A DNA stretch of 64,000 nt, taken from NCBI GenBank assembly GCA_963799065.1, contig CAWCVJ010000003.1:310001-374000 (forward strand), given 5' to 3'. Both the position numbers and the translations under genes were made by a program. The notes beneath the pieces are model-generated. The model had not been told where the DNA came from, searched no databases, and saw only the letters and a program-made list of their open reading frames with translations. Shown in pieces: positions 1 to 9,201 of the stretch; the stretch's first letter is position 1; each line of letters begins with the position of its first letter. Source of the stretch: JAJPHW01 sp963799065. GTDB taxonomy: Bacteria; Acidobacteriota; Terriglobia; Terriglobales; Acidobacteriaceae.

Positions 1-206
1 AGCGCAACGCAGTTCGCATCGTCGGCCCGGCTGAGCTTCCGCTGGTGTGGCTCGAACTTCTGGCTAACCCCGATGAACGCGCGACCATGGGGCAACGCGC
101 TCTGCAAGCCATGCAACTGCAAAAGGGCGCCACCGAACGCACTCTGCAAGCGCTGCAGTCGTTGTTGCAGTCTGCGTTAACCCCTGCAGCAGGCCGGCCT
201 TCGTGA
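1..206 (+). CDS. waaA: 3-deoxy-D-manno-octulosonic acid (Kdo) transferase, C-terminal end (partial)
   Basis: Only the last 67 codons are inside the window, read from position 3 to the TGA at 204-206. The tail (RNAVRIVGPAELP... then LLANPDERATMGQRAL) looks like the C-terminal helix of GT30-type Kdo transferases, which attach Kdo to lipid A precursor at the inner membrane. The main support is context: the stop overlaps the ATG of lpxK, and waaA-lpxK is a common order. The fragment is too short to exclude another glycosyltransferase. Confidence 0.6.
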   Translation, partial: RNAVRIVGPAELPLVWLELLANPDERATMGQRALQAMQLQKGATERTLQALQSLLQSALTPAAGRPS

Positions 207-1171
207 TGTCGGTGCTCTCAGCGCTCTACGGCACCGTGGTCGAAGCTCGCAATCGAGCTTACGACCAGAAATACTTTCGCCAGCGGCACCTTCAAGGACC
301 AGTCATCAGCGTCGGAAATTTATCAATCGGCGGCACCGGAAAAACTCCTTTCACCATATTGTTAGGCCAGCTTCTCCAAGAGCGCCGCATTCGCTTCGAC
401 GTGTTGTCCCGTGGCTACGGCCGAACAACGCGCGGAGTCGCCCTGGTCGATCCCAACGGATCGCCGCATGATTTCGGCGACGAGCCCCTCCTGATCGCTC
501 GCCGGCTCAACGTCCCCGTCATCGTCGGTGAAAGCCGTTACCAAGCCGGACTCTTCGCCGAACAAAAACTAGGCCCACATCTGCACATTCTGGACGACGG
601 CTTCCAACACCGCGCGCTGGCCCGCGATTACGAAGTCGTTCTCCTATCTGCGAGCGACCCGCATGACCGCCTTCTGCCCTCAGGCCGCCTGCGCGAACCT
701 TTATCCTCGCTGAGCCGAGCCGATGCCATCATACTTACCGGCCCAGTCGGCGACGACTTCGACGAAACTCCCCCTGTGAAATCGCAATCCGTCTGGAAAC
801 TCCGCCGAGGCATTACTCTCGCGAACCCTCCGAAATACCCGGCCGTGTTCTGCGGAATCGCACGTCCAGAGCGCCTTATAGCGGAGTTAAAACAGTCCGG
901 TGTGGTTCCAGTCGCGCAACATTTCTTCCGCGATCATCACAGCTACAGCGCCTCCGACATCGACAAATTGCTCACTCTAAAGCAAAGCGTCGGAGCAACC
1001 GGTTTCATCACCACCGAGAAAGACGCCATCAACCTAGGCGGCGAATTTCGCTCCTTGTTGGAGCCAATGTGCGTCGTCGCAGTGACGATGGCGCTGGAAG
1101 ATTCCGCCGGATTTATGAATGCGGCGCTCGCCACCATCGAAAGGCGCAAACCTATTCCGCGAGTCAAGTGA
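206..1171 (+). CDS. lpxK: Tetraacyldisaccharide 4'-kinase (lipid A biosynthesis)
   Basis: LpxK phosphorylates the 4' position of the lipid A disaccharide at the cytoplasmic face of the inner membrane, before Kdo addition. The 321-residue protein has the usual length. It shows the family's P-loop (GNLSIGGTGKTP, residues 37-48) near the N-terminus and the hallmark DDGFQHR at about 130-136. The N-terminal stretch MSVLSALYG is the expected membrane-associated helix. The start is taken as ATG 206, which shares a base with the upstream stop (TGATG). A GTG at 203 is in frame but less likely. The gene sits in a LPS-core operon and is probably translationally coupled to waaA. Confidence 0.95.
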   Translation: MSVLSALYGTVVEARNRAYDQKYFRQRHLQGPVISVGNLSIGGTGKTPFTILLGQLLQERRIRFDVLSRGYGRTTRGVALVDPNGSPHDFGDEPLLIARRLNVPVIVGESRYQAGLFAEQKLGPHLHILDDGFQHRALARDYEVVLLSASDPHDRLLPSGRLREPLSSLSRADAIILTGPVGDDFDETPPVKSQSVWKLRRGITLANPPKYPAVFCGIARPERLIAELKQSGVVPVAQHFFRDHHSYSASDIDKLLTLKQSVGATGFITTEKDAINLGGEFRSLLEPMCVVAVTMALEDSAGFMNAALATIERRKPIPRVK

Positions 1172-1239
1172 TTTTTGATATGCGTGCACGGAAACAATCG
1201 CCTCAAAGCAAAGACATGAGAAAATCGCAGCATACAAAC

Positions 1240-2274
1240 ATGAGCAACCCGCAATCCGCGCGGCTCAAAGAAATCGTCGACAAATTTTCCGCGCTCACCA
1301 TCACAGTGCTCGGTGACCTCGTCGCCGACGAATTCGTCACCGGAGAGATCGCCCGCATCTCCCGCGAAGCCCCCGTACTCATCCTTCAGCACCGCGAAAC
1401 CACAGTCGTTCCTGGCGGCGGTGCCAACGCCATCAACAATCTCGCCGACCTAGAAGTCGTTGTTTTTCCTGTGGGAATCGTCGGCGATGATCCACCCGGA
1501 CGCGCGCTCCTGCAATTGTTTCGCAAGAAGAAGATTCCGGTCGCAGGGATCGTCCGCGACAAAAATCGTCCTACCGTTACCAAGACTCGCATCATGGCTG
1601 CCATGCCACACACCTGGAGGCAGCAGGTCGTGCGGGTCGACCGGGAACCCGAATGCCAGCCGAGCACAGAAACCGAACGCAAACTAATCGACTTCGTCAG
1701 CAAATTCAGCAAAGACGCGCACGCGGTATTGATCTCCGACTACGGATACGGCGCGGCCACGCCACAGCTCATCAAGAAGTTTCGCGGTAGAACGAAGCTG
1801 AGCATTCCGCTCGTACTCGATTCCCGCCATCGCCTGCTGCAATATTCCGGCATCACCGCGGCCACCCCCAACGAAGCCGAAGTGGAAGAAGCACTCAATC
1901 ACCGCGTCGGACAAAGCTGGCCCAGCCTTTGCGCCGCCGCCAACGACGTCATGTCGCGCATGAAACTCCCCTCGCTCGTCATCACCCGAGGACGCGATGG
2001 CATGGCCGTTTTCTCGCGCAAGTCCGATCCCGTAGACATTCCGATCTTCGGCAGCGATGAAATCGCCGACGTTACCGGCGCAGGCGACACCGTCATCGCC
2101 ACCTTCACCGCCGCGTTGGCCGCGGGCGCAACTCCGCAAGAGGCCGCCCATCTCGCCAACTACGCCGGAGGCATCGTGGTGATGAAGCGCGGCACCGCAA
2201 CCGTCACTCGCGCGGAATTGCTCGCCGCCATAGAAAAATCCCCGCCGGTAACGCGCCCGCACCCGAAAGCATGA
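1240..2274 (+). CDS. rfaE1: D-glycero-beta-D-manno-heptose-7-phosphate kinase (HldE domain I type, stand-alone)
   Basis: PfkB-family sugar kinase of about 344 residues that phosphorylates heptose-7-phosphate at C1 in ADP-heptose synthesis. Seen: the N-terminal core strand (TITVLGDLVADEFVTGE), the glycine-rich substrate loop VVPGGGANAINNLADL, a TPNEAE motif, and the PfkB signature DVTGAGDT near the C-terminus containing the catalytic Asp. ATG 1240 is chosen because it gives the N-terminus typical of the family. ATG 1216 is also possible, and the frame stays open back to 1069 inside lpxK. In enterobacteria this domain is fused to the adenylyltransferase; here the two are separate genes with an ATGA overlap at 2271-2274. 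Confidence 0.9.
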   Translation: MSNPQSARLKEIVDKFSALTITVLGDLVADEFVTGEIARISREAPVLILQHRETTVVPGGGANAINNLADLEVVVFPVGIVGDDPPGRALLQLFRKKKIPVAGIVRDKNRPTVTKTRIMAAMPHTWRQQVVRVDREPECQPSTETERKLIDFVSKFSKDAHAVLISDYGYGAATPQLIKKFRGRTKLSIPLVLDSRHRLLQYSGITAATPNEAEVEEALNHRVGQSWPSLCAAANDVMSRMKLPSLVITRGRDGMAVFSRKSDPVDIPIFGSDEIADVTGAGDTVIATFTAALAAGATPQEAAHLANYAGGIVVMKRGTATVTRAELLAAIEKSPPVTRPHPKA

Positions 2275-2759
2275 TCATGGTGCAAAAAATATTCAGCCGC
2301 GATGAAATCCGCGAACAAGCCGCCCAATGGCGCGATGCAGGCGATCGCATCATCCTCGCCAACGGTTGCTTCGACATTCTTCACGTCGGCCACGTGCGCT
2401 ATCTCAAAGCCGCAAAGGCGCTCGGCGGTCGTCTCATCGTCGCACTAAATTCGGACGAGTCTGTGCGCAACCTCAAAGGCGAAGGAAGGCCGGTGACTCC
2501 CGAAAACGAACGCGCCGAGATTCTAGCCGCGCTCGCCGACGTCGACGCAGTCGTGATCTTTTCCGAACCCGACCCCCAAAAACTCATCGAGGAGTTGCGC
2601 CCCGACATCCAAGCCAAGGGCACAGACTACACCGTCGAATCGGTTCCAGAACGCGTCACCGTCGAGCAATACGGCGGACGCGTGGCCATCGTCGGCGATC
2701 CCAAAGACCACTCAGCCACCGAAATTATCCGTGCGGTTCAAGGGGCAAAGAGTTGCTGA
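2271..2759 (+). CDS. rfaE2: D-glycero-beta-D-manno-heptose 1-phosphate adenylyltransferase (HldE domain II type)
   Basis: Cytidylyltransferase-like nucleotidyltransferase of 162 residues that makes ADP-heptose from heptose-1-phosphate and ATP. The signature NGCFDILHVGH (residues 31-41), containing the HxGH nucleotide-binding motif, is intact, as is the KGTDYTVESVPER segment common in this family. The first ATG (2271) overlaps the kinase stop in ATGA, so coupled translation is likely; ATG 2277 is an alternative. The next gene begins inside its 3' end. Confidence 0.93.
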   Translation: MIMVQKIFSRDEIREQAAQWRDAGDRIILANGCFDILHVGHVRYLKAAKALGGRLIVALNSDESVRNLKGEGRPVTPENERAEILAALADVDAVVIFSEPDPQKLIEELRPDIQAKGTDYTVESVPERVTVEQYGGRVAIVGDPKDHSATEIIRAVQGAKSC

Positions 2760-3844
2760 GTCCGGCTGCTCCCGGCTCGGCGCCACAACCTCTGCGTCGC
2801 CTCTTAATCGTTCGCATGAGCGCCATGGGCGACGTGATTCACGCCCTGCCCGCGGTCTCGGCACTGCGATGCGCTTTTCCCGACATTCAGATCGGATGGC
2901 TCATCGAGCGACGATGGATCGAGTTGTTACGCCCGGATGTCAGTCAAGTCGTGGTCCGCGGTCCGCAACAGCCACTGGCCGATACGGTTCACGTGGTCAA
3001 TACTAAAAAGTGGCGCAAAAATATGTTCGCTTCAGCGACTCGTAAAGAACTGTTCGCAGCGATTCGCGATCTTCGGGGCCAACCCTACGATGCCACCATC
3101 GACTTTCAAGGTCTGCTGCGCTCGGCAATATTCTCCCGTTGGTCCGGCGCGCCCCGTCGTTACGGATTTGATCGACCGCGGGAGACGGTTGCCCGTTTTT
3201 TATATACCAACGCCGTCCCCGCAATAGGAACCCATGTGATCGAACAGAACATGTCGCTGGCCTCGGCGCTTGCGGGCCGCCCGCTTCGCCATGGAAAGAT
3301 CGAATTGCCTCGTGACCGCGAGGCCGAAGCGAGGGTCGCGCGACGACTCGATGACACGGGGATTTCGCGCTTCGCGATACTCAATCCCGGAGCGGGATGG
3401 GGCGCGAAGCAGTGGCCTGCAGAGCGTTACGGTCTGGTCGCGAAGTCTCTCGCCGACATGAGATACACCCCTCTCGTCAACTTTGGCCCCGGCGAACAAG
3501 CGCTGGCCGATGCGTTGATTTCCGCGAGCGCGGGAACGGCTCATCTATTCCCCTGCACACTCTCTGAACTGATCGCGCTCTCGCGCCGGGCCGCATTGTT
3601 CATCGGCGGAGACACCGGCCCCATGCACCTTGCCGCGTCACTAGGCGTTCCGGTGGTCGCGATCTTCGGCCCCACCGATCCTGCGCGCAACGGCCCATTC
3701 GGCACTGGAAGCGTCGTCCTTCGCGATCCGCTTAGTCTGACGAACCATACCCGTCGCGCTGAAGTCGATCCGGGAATTATGCGCATCACGGTTGATCAGG
3801 TCGTCGCCGGCGCCGTCAAGCTCCTGGAGCCGGCCCATGGCTGA
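2753..3844 (+). CDS. Glycosyltransferase family 9 (ADP-heptose:LPS heptosyltransferase)
   Basis: GT9 protein of about 363 residues, expected to transfer heptose from ADP-heptose onto Kdo2-lipid A or the inner core. Seen: N-terminal LLIVRMSAMGDVIHALPA with the usual xxRxSxxGDxxH pattern, and the C-terminal ADP-binding signature FIGGDTGPMHLAASLGVP followed by AIFGPTDPARNGPF. No ATG lies before the conserved first strand, so a TTG at 2753 is proposed. It has a GGGG-containing ribosome-binding-like stretch upstream and overlaps the rfaE2 stop. The first in-frame ATG (2817) would delete half of the first motif. Whether it is WaaC or WaaF type cannot be told from the sequence alone. Confidence 0.88.
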   Translation: MLSPAAPGSAPQPLRRLLIVRMSAMGDVIHALPAVSALRCAFPDIQIGWLIERRWIELLRPDVSQVVVRGPQQPLADTVHVVNTKKWRKNMFASATRKELFAAIRDLRGQPYDATIDFQGLLRSAIFSRWSGAPRRYGFDRPRETVARFLYTNAVPAIGTHVIEQNMSLASALAGRPLRHGKIELPRDREAEARVARRLDDTGISRFAILNPGAGWGAKQWPAERYGLVAKSLADMRYTPLVNFGPGEQALADALISASAGTAHLFPCTLSELIALSRRAALFIGGDTGPMHLAASLGVPVVAIFGPTDPARNGPFGTGSVVLRDPLSLTNHTRRAEVDPGIMRITVDQVVAGAVKLLEPAHG

Positions 3845-4388
3845 CGCCTCATGGTCGCGAATCGCTCGTCGCGTCCGCGTACCTCTCGGCTTCGCTTTCG
3901 CTGTGCTTTATTTATGGTTGGCCCGGCCCACGGCACCGTTTATGTTTCTCGGAGCGTGCATCGTTCTTCCCGGCTTGTTGATTCGCGCCGCATCTTCCGG
4001 TTATGTGCGCAAGAACGAGGCTTTGGCAACAAGCGGGCCGTACGCCCATACCCGCAATCCGCTTTATCTGGGATCGATCCTGATGGCGATCGGCTTCGCC
4101 GTAGCCGCCAGGAACTTATGGATCGGAGTCGTGATCGTCATTTTCTTTGTTGCCATCTATCTGCCCGTCATACGCGACGAAGAACGTTTCCTCACAAAGC
4201 GGTTTCCTGAATTCGCAGACTATATGCGTCAAGTTCCACGCCTGATCCCTCGGGTCAGCCCTTTCCAAAAGGACTCGGGTGAATTTTCCTGGGACCTTTA
4301 CTTGAAGCATCGCGAATATCAAGCTGCGCTGGGAGCACTGGGTGTCATGGCACTTCTCGCCGGTAAACTCTATTGGCTACGTCGATAG
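3837..4388 (+). CDS. Isoprenylcysteine carboxyl methyltransferase-like (ICMT/PEMT) integral membrane protein
   Basis: Membrane protein of 183 residues with about four hydrophobic segments and the family's C-terminal SAM-binding half: SGPYAHTRNPLYLGS, then RDEERFLTKRFPEFADYMRQVPRLIP. ICMT/PEMT-fold bacterial proteins methylate lipid or small hydrophobic substrates; the substrate here is unknown. The start is ATG 3837, overlapping the heptosyltransferase stop. As the last gene of the LPS operon it may modify a lipid or LPS component, but that is inference from position only. Confidence 0.85.
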   Translation: MADASWSRIARRVRVPLGFAFAVLYLWLARPTAPFMFLGACIVLPGLLIRAASSGYVRKNEALATSGPYAHTRNPLYLGSILMAIGFAVAARNLWIGVVIVIFFVAIYLPVIRDEERFLTKRFPEFADYMRQVPRLIPRVSPFQKDSGEFSWDLYLKHREYQAALGALGVMALLAGKLYWLRR

Positions 4389-4404
4389 AGGCCAGAACGA
4401 AACC

Positions 4405-4674
4405 CTACTGCAAGCGAAAACGTTCGTTCATCAGTCGCTGCAACCGTGGCTTGTAAAGCAGATCGTAAGCCAGTTCTTTGTCGGGAAACATGGTCAGGGC
4501 GGCCTTCTTCGCTCCGGCAGCAAGTTCGGCCGCTTCTTCAACGGTCAGGTTGGGGTCTTGTCCAATGACCTGCATCACCATGCCAATCATGGTTTGCAGC
4601 CGCCGGATTTTGCGCGCCTCTTCGTCGTGTTCGTAGATGGGGCTTTTTTCGGCTGCAGCCCTAAGTTGCTCCAT
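4405..4674 (-). CDS. Small conserved hypothetical protein (89 aa)
   Basis: Unrecognised small, charged, mostly helical protein, probably cytoplasmic (no signal or membrane segment). The start is ATG 4674 because a strong GGAGGGAG ribosome-binding site lies directly upstream; an in-frame ATG at 4692 lies upstream of that site. The sequence EEARKIRRLQTMIGMVMQVI followed by LTVEEAAELAAGAKKAAL looks like a folded helical domain. It is convergent with the LPS operon (17 bases apart). No function is proposed. Confidence 0.7.
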   Translation of the reverse strand: MEQLRAAAEKSPIYEHDEEARKIRRLQTMIGMVMQVIGQDPNLTVEEAAELAAGAKKAALTMFPDKELAYDLLYKPRLQRLMNERFRLQ

Positions 4675-4794
4675 GCTCCCTCCGTCTTGCATTTAGATAA
4701 GGGCCAGCGCGGCCTGGTTGCGGCCCTTTGCCCATTGTGTCCATATGGGACCCGAATTTCAATGACTCCAAGGTGCCAGGCGTTACCCAAGGGT

Positions 4795-4800
4795 TACAAT
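4795..4800 (+). promoter_or_regulatory. Candidate -10 element upstream of the DUF2007 gene
   Basis: TACAAT lies 44 bases upstream of the ATG at 4845 in an otherwise gene-free stretch. No clear -35 hexamer is visible at the matching distance, so the call is weak. Confidence 0.3.
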
Positions 4801-4844
4801 CGGAGTGTCGCCTACTTTAATTCGCACGAAATGGAGAAGCACCG

Positions 4845-5132
4845 ATGTCGAACCCAGCAGACTCGCCCGCGCAGGCCCCCACCCCCAATGAGCAACTAGT
4901 GCGCGTGTTTGATGCCGAGCAGGAATCGGAAGTGATGGTCGTACGCGGGTTGCTGGAGTCGGCGGGCATCGATTGCGATCAAACCGGTATCGACGCGCCG
5001 CAGGATATTCTCCCCGGCGTGGGCGGCAACGTGATTCTCGTGCGGCAAGAAGATGCCGATCGCGCTCGCGCGCTTATCGAAGAATATCGCCATGTGCCGG
5101 GCGATGCGGATGTTTCGGACACGGCCGAATAA
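4845..5132 (+). CDS. DUF2007 domain protein (putative signal-transducing protein)
   Basis: Protein of 95 residues carrying a DUF2007-type domain: LVRVFDAEQESEVMVVRGLLESAGI, then a VGGNVILVRQEDADRARALIEEY segment. This is the pattern of GlnB-like small domains built around a repeated beta-alpha-beta unit. The domain's biochemical role is not established. A GGAG sequence precedes the ATG by 8 bases. It stands alone, convergent with comEC. Confidence 0.85.
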   Translation: MSNPADSPAQAPTPNEQLVRVFDAEQESEVMVVRGLLESAGIDCDQTGIDAPQDILPGVGGNVILVRQEDADRARALIEEYRHVPGDADVSDTAE

Positions 5133-5174
5133 GTGTTCAGGCGTGAGCGTCCTTGCTCGTGCCTTTTCAGACTG

Positions 5175-7802
5175 CTAAGGCAGTGCGGCGGGAGTAACGT
5201 TCTTTCCATCCAGATAAAAAGTCGTGGCACCGTCCAGGTCGGTACGATAGGTGGAAACCTTGGCGGCTTGCAGTCTTTCCAAAACATCGAGTCGCGGATG
5301 TCCATAGAGATTGCGGATGCCCACCGAGATCACGGCAAACTTGGGATGCACGGCGGCCAGCAATCCCGGATTGGTTGAAGTCGCGCTGCCGTGATGCCCG
5401 ACCTTTAGCAGGTCGGCATCGGGATGTTCGCGGGCAACTTCCCATTCCGTGGCGCGTTCGGCGTCGCCTTCCAGCAATGCTGATGTGTTTTCATAAGAGA
5501 TTTTCATGACCAGCGATTCGTCGTTCGGTTTGCGCGATGGAGTCGTGAACACCGGCGGAGCCAGTACGCGGAATCCCGCGCCACCCAGAGAAAAAACTTC
5601 TCCCTCCGTGCGCCACACCAAAGCTACGTGCTGGTTTCGCGCTTGCGTCAGCAGCGCTTGCAGTTCAGGCGAGGGTGAATCGACGCCCAGCCAAAACTCT
5701 TGGGGATGAAAATTGGCCATCACCGCGCCCATGCCTCCCATGTGGTCGGCGTGAGCATGCGTCAACGCGACCACATCGAGATGGCTGATTCCTCGCGCCC
5801 ACAAGTACGACGAGACGACATCTTCGCCGATATCGAGTTCAGAGTGTACCCACGAAGGAAATCCGCCGGCGTCAACGAGAATCGTTTTGCCCAGCGGCGT
5901 AATCACAAGAATAGAATCGCCCTGACCAACGTCAATGGCCGTCACTTCCAAGATGTTCGCGCGGATCGCGGGACGCGGCGGAACAATGGCAATCCAAATT
6001 GCGCTGGCCGCTAGCGCGGCCATTCCTGCTGAAGCGAGCCGCCAACGGCGGCGCGACAGCAGCAGTGCCGCAACGATTCCGGCCAATCCGAATGCGATCG
6101 CCCACGCTCCGGGTGTTGGCACACGCAAATCGGCAATGCGCTGCCCGCCCAGCCATCGCACCGTTCCAGTAATTCCTTCGAGCGCATAGCTGGCAATGAC
6201 TGCGGGCAGTTTCGCAAGCGTCAGTGAAACGAAGCTTGCCGCGACGGCCAGCACCGCCATCGGCATAAGAATTTCGAGCAACGGGATGATCGCAAGATTC
6301 GCCGGCATCCCCATTACGGTGACACGATGAAAGTAATACGCCATGGGCAACGCCAGCCCAACTTGCAAGATCGCGGAGACAACCACCAGTTCAACCGCAC
6401 GCAAGGTGAAGCGGCATCCCAAGCTAAGCGCGCGCAGGCTGATGCGCTCCGCAAAAAATGGCCTCGCACTCTCGGCGATCATTCGCAGGTCCAAACGGAA
6501 CTGAGCCACATGCGGCGTCAGATATCGGTCATAGCTGATCGCTCCCAGTTCGCGTAGCCCTCGCAGATACGGCTGTGTCCAACGTTCGAGGATTGGCACA
6601 CAGACACCAGCAACGAGTACCACACACAAGAATGTCAATTGGAAGCTCGCGCCAAACAACGCTTGCGGATCGAATACCATCAGCATAAGAGCGGCGGCTC
6701 CGATCGCGTTCAACATCGCTTTCCGGCGATAGAGCAGGCGCGACCCTAAATAAATCGTCATCATCAGCGTCGCCCGCCACACCGGCGAAGCCTGCGCCGT
6801 CAGCACGGCATAGCTGACCAGAAAAACGATGGTTAGGATCGTGGCCGCGACGTCGCTCAGGCGCAGAAGCCGCAGCAGCCAAAATATCGCGACCGCCAGA
6901 ATTGTGACATTCATGCCGGAGACCACTAGCACGTGATAAGTACCCGAGCGCTGAAAGTCGACGCGCGTCTCCCGATGCAGAAATGCTTCCTCGCCGACAA
7001 CCACGGCGTCCATTAAGCCAGATTGGGAAGCAGGCCACAATTTGTCGACATTCGAGAGCACCGCGCGATGTAACCTACTCCGCCCGCGTTCCCAGCCATT
7101 CCCGCCTGCTCCCGGAAGCCGCTCGATGTCTTCCCCCTTCACGAATCCCTGCGACGAAATTCCTTCGCCAGCAAGATATCCCGCATAGTCGAAGGCTCCG
7201 GGATTGCGGAAATTTCGCGGAGCGAAGACTTTCATCCGGAGCCGCAAGCGATCGCCATACTGCAACGCTCGCGGCTCGGTAGTTCCCTTATCCCATGCGA
7301 CCGTGACTCGGATGCCCTCGTGAACCGCGCTGGATGCGTTCTCCGCTGAGACCTGCTCGGCAAGAAAATCGATCTTTTGGCTGAACTGCGCGGGCCGCTC
7401 CCGCAGCAATGGGCCGTCGTTAATGACGTAGCCGGTGATCATTGAGTCTTGCGCCTCAAGAACTGAGTGCGCTGCGACATCGGAGGTTCGCCCGTGAATG
7501 GTTAGCGCCCCGAAGACGAAGCTTGCAGCCATAATCAACACGTAGGACCAACCGACGCGGCGGCGAAGCCAGTACGAGGCACACGACATGAACACACACC
7601 CCGCGATCAGCCACCATAACGGCGGACGCCAATAACGCGCTCCAGCGCACAATCCAACACCGAACGCTACCGCCATCCAAAATAAAGGTTCGCGCGGGAA
7701 GTGAAGAGGCGTGGTTCCAATGGGAGCCGCAGCTGCTCCGTGCGCCGGCTGGGTCAGGCCTGAGCGCGCAAAGCGATTGCCCGCATTGAAGGAAGCGGCC
7801 AC
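5175..7802 (-). CDS. comEC: ComEC/Rec2-type DNA internalization protein
   Basis: Large (875 aa) inner-membrane protein with the full three-part ComEC architecture. There is an N-terminal membrane and OB-fold-like region (about 35-200, DUF4131 type). The central polytopic competence domain (about 250-580) contains the signature YHVLVVSGMNVTILAVAIFW. The C-terminal metallo-beta-lactamase domain (about 615-860) has DVGQGDSILV and the metal-binding THAHADHMGG. ComEC forms the channel that imports single-stranded DNA during natural transformation. Full length and intact motifs suggest function, but no other com genes are nearby. Confidence 0.93.
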   Translation of the reverse strand: MAASFNAGNRFARSGLTQPAHGAAAAPIGTTPLHFPREPLFWMAVAFGVGLCAGARYWRPPLWWLIAGCVFMSCASYWLRRRVGWSYVLIMAASFVFGALTIHGRTSDVAAHSVLEAQDSMITGYVINDGPLLRERPAQFSQKIDFLAEQVSAENASSAVHEGIRVTVAWDKGTTEPRALQYGDRLRLRMKVFAPRNFRNPGAFDYAGYLAGEGISSQGFVKGEDIERLPGAGGNGWERGRSRLHRAVLSNVDKLWPASQSGLMDAVVVGEEAFLHRETRVDFQRSGTYHVLVVSGMNVTILAVAIFWLLRLLRLSDVAATILTIVFLVSYAVLTAQASPVWRATLMMTIYLGSRLLYRRKAMLNAIGAAALMLMVFDPQALFGASFQLTFLCVVLVAGVCVPILERWTQPYLRGLRELGAISYDRYLTPHVAQFRLDLRMIAESARPFFAERISLRALSLGCRFTLRAVELVVVSAILQVGLALPMAYYFHRVTVMGMPANLAIIPLLEILMPMAVLAVAASFVSLTLAKLPAVIASYALEGITGTVRWLGGQRIADLRVPTPGAWAIAFGLAGIVAALLLSRRRWRLASAGMAALAASAIWIAIVPPRPAIRANILEVTAIDVGQGDSILVITPLGKTILVDAGGFPSWVHSELDIGEDVVSSYLWARGISHLDVVALTHAHADHMGGMGAVMANFHPQEFWLGVDSPSPELQALLTQARNQHVALVWRTEGEVFSLGGAGFRVLAPPVFTTPSRKPNDESLVMKISYENTSALLEGDAERATEWEVAREHPDADLLKVGHHGSATSTNPGLLAAVHPKFAVISVGIRNLYGHPRLDVLERLQAAKVSTYRTDLDGATTFYLDGKNVTPAALP

Positions 7803-7823
7803 GACAAACCGCCGCGTGACGGC

Positions 7824-9170
7824 TTATCGCGCCAGGTGTAAGACGCTTTCGATATGGAAGGTCTGGGGAAACAAATCCACCATATGCGCCGACCGCACAC
7901 GGTATCCACCTTGAAGCAGCCCGGCCAAGTCCCGTGAAAGGGTTGCCGGATCGCATGAAACGTAAGTGAGCTGCGGCGCTCCCATCGCCGTCAGAGCTGC
8001 CACCACGTTTCCGCCTAAACCGCCTCGCGGAGGATCGACCACCACCAACTCTGGCCGCAAATTCCGGCCCGCGTCCAACAAATACTGCTCCACCGTGGCG
8101 CGACGAGCCGTCACGTTCGGTAGCGAATTGTAGAGCAGGTCGGCATAAGAAATCGGTGACGACTCAACGGCAACCACCTGTGCAAAACGCGCCGCCAAAG
8201 TTCGCGAAAACAATCCCCCGCCCGCGTAAAGATCGAGCGCAAGTTGCCCTGTCTCAACTGCGGGTGTCCCCGTTCTCGCGTTCTGTGCGAGAAGTGGGGC
8301 TTTTCGCCCAGCCACCAGCCCAACCAGTTCTTCCACTAGAAACCGGTTCGTCTGGAAAAACGCCCCGGCGCTCACCCGATAACGCGATCCCGCGGCCTCA
8401 TACAACAATTCACCCGCTCCCGCGGTAAACAAATGCTCAGGCTGTGCCGGATCGTCACGCCCCGTAGCGGCGCCCCGGTAAACGCTGACGCCAAGCACTT
8501 CAGGCATTGCGCGTTGCAACTTCTCCGCCCACTGCCGCGCATTCGAGCGCCCAACTTTCACCCCGCAGTGTGCCTCGATCAGAAGGTGTTCGTCCTCAGC
8601 GTCGGCAAAGAATTCAATCTCTTCGAGGTCCGCTAAACCCAGAGCCACTTGGCCTTGCCCAAGTTTGCGAATCCCTTCATTGATCAACCGCGAGCTGATC
8701 GGACACTCTTCCACCGGTAACAGCACATGCGAATTGTGCCGATAATAGCCCAGCGCAAATACGGGCGAGTGCTGCACTTTTAACCGCGATCGATTGCGAT
8801 AATTCCACTCCGGTCCACTATGAATTTCCAGCTCAACTTGCAGATCATGCTTGGCAATGCGCAGCAAATTCTCTTTGAGGATCGCCGCCTTCGCCTGTAA
8901 CTGATGAGGATAATGGATGTGCTGATAATGACAGCCGCCGCAGCGCTGAAAGTAAGGACACGGGCCCTCGATTCGCTCCGTAGAGGCTTGAAGAATCACC
9001 TCGACCTGGCCTCGCGCAAAGTCGCGCTTCGCTTCTGCGATCCGCGCCTCGATGACTTCGCCTTCCAGAACGAAGGGCACAAACACCGGCTTCCGGCGAT
9101 CGGATTCGTCGGCCGGCAAACGGGCGAGTCCATCGCCCCCGTAAATCAATTTTTCAATGGTGAGTTTCAA
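7824..9170 (-). CDS. 23S rRNA (uracil-C5)-methyltransferase, RumA/RlmD-TrmA family
   Basis: SAM-dependent RNA m5U methyltransferase of 448 residues. Seen: N-terminal TRAM-like beta-barrel (about 1-62), an iron-sulfur cluster motif of the RlmD type (C71, C77, C80, with a further Cys near 156 in VEECPISS), SAM-binding LALDLYAGGGLFSRTLA, and the catalytic Cys in YVSCDPATLSRDLA near residue 404. The cluster cysteines favour the rRNA (RlmD-like) over the tRNA (TrmA) branch, but the target uridine cannot be read from sequence. It ends 21 bases before the comEC start and probably shares its transcript. Confidence 0.92.
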   Translation of the reverse strand: MKLTIEKLIYGGDGLARLPADESDRRKPVFVPFVLEGEVIEARIAEAKRDFARGQVEVILQASTERIEGPCPYFQRCGGCHYQHIHYPHQLQAKAAILKENLLRIAKHDLQVELEIHSGPEWNYRNRSRLKVQHSPVFALGYYRHNSHVLLPVEECPISSRLINEGIRKLGQGQVALGLADLEEIEFFADAEDEHLLIEAHCGVKVGRSNARQWAEKLQRAMPEVLGVSVYRGAATGRDDPAQPEHLFTAGAGELLYEAAGSRYRVSAGAFFQTNRFLVEELVGLVAGRKAPLLAQNARTGTPAVETGQLALDLYAGGGLFSRTLAARFAQVVAVESSPISYADLLYNSLPNVTARRATVEQYLLDAGRNLRPELVVVDPPRGGLGGNVVAALTAMGAPQLTYVSCDPATLSRDLAGLLQGGYRVRSAHMVDLFPQTFHIESVLHLAR

Positions 9171-9201
9171 CAGAGGACTTCGATTCCGCCACGTCCCATC
9201 C

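Noticed and set aside
2327..2752. N-terminal extension of the heptosyltransferase frame within rfaE2
   Set aside because: The extension is Arg/Ser-rich alternative-frame translation of rfaE2. The real protein begins near 2753.
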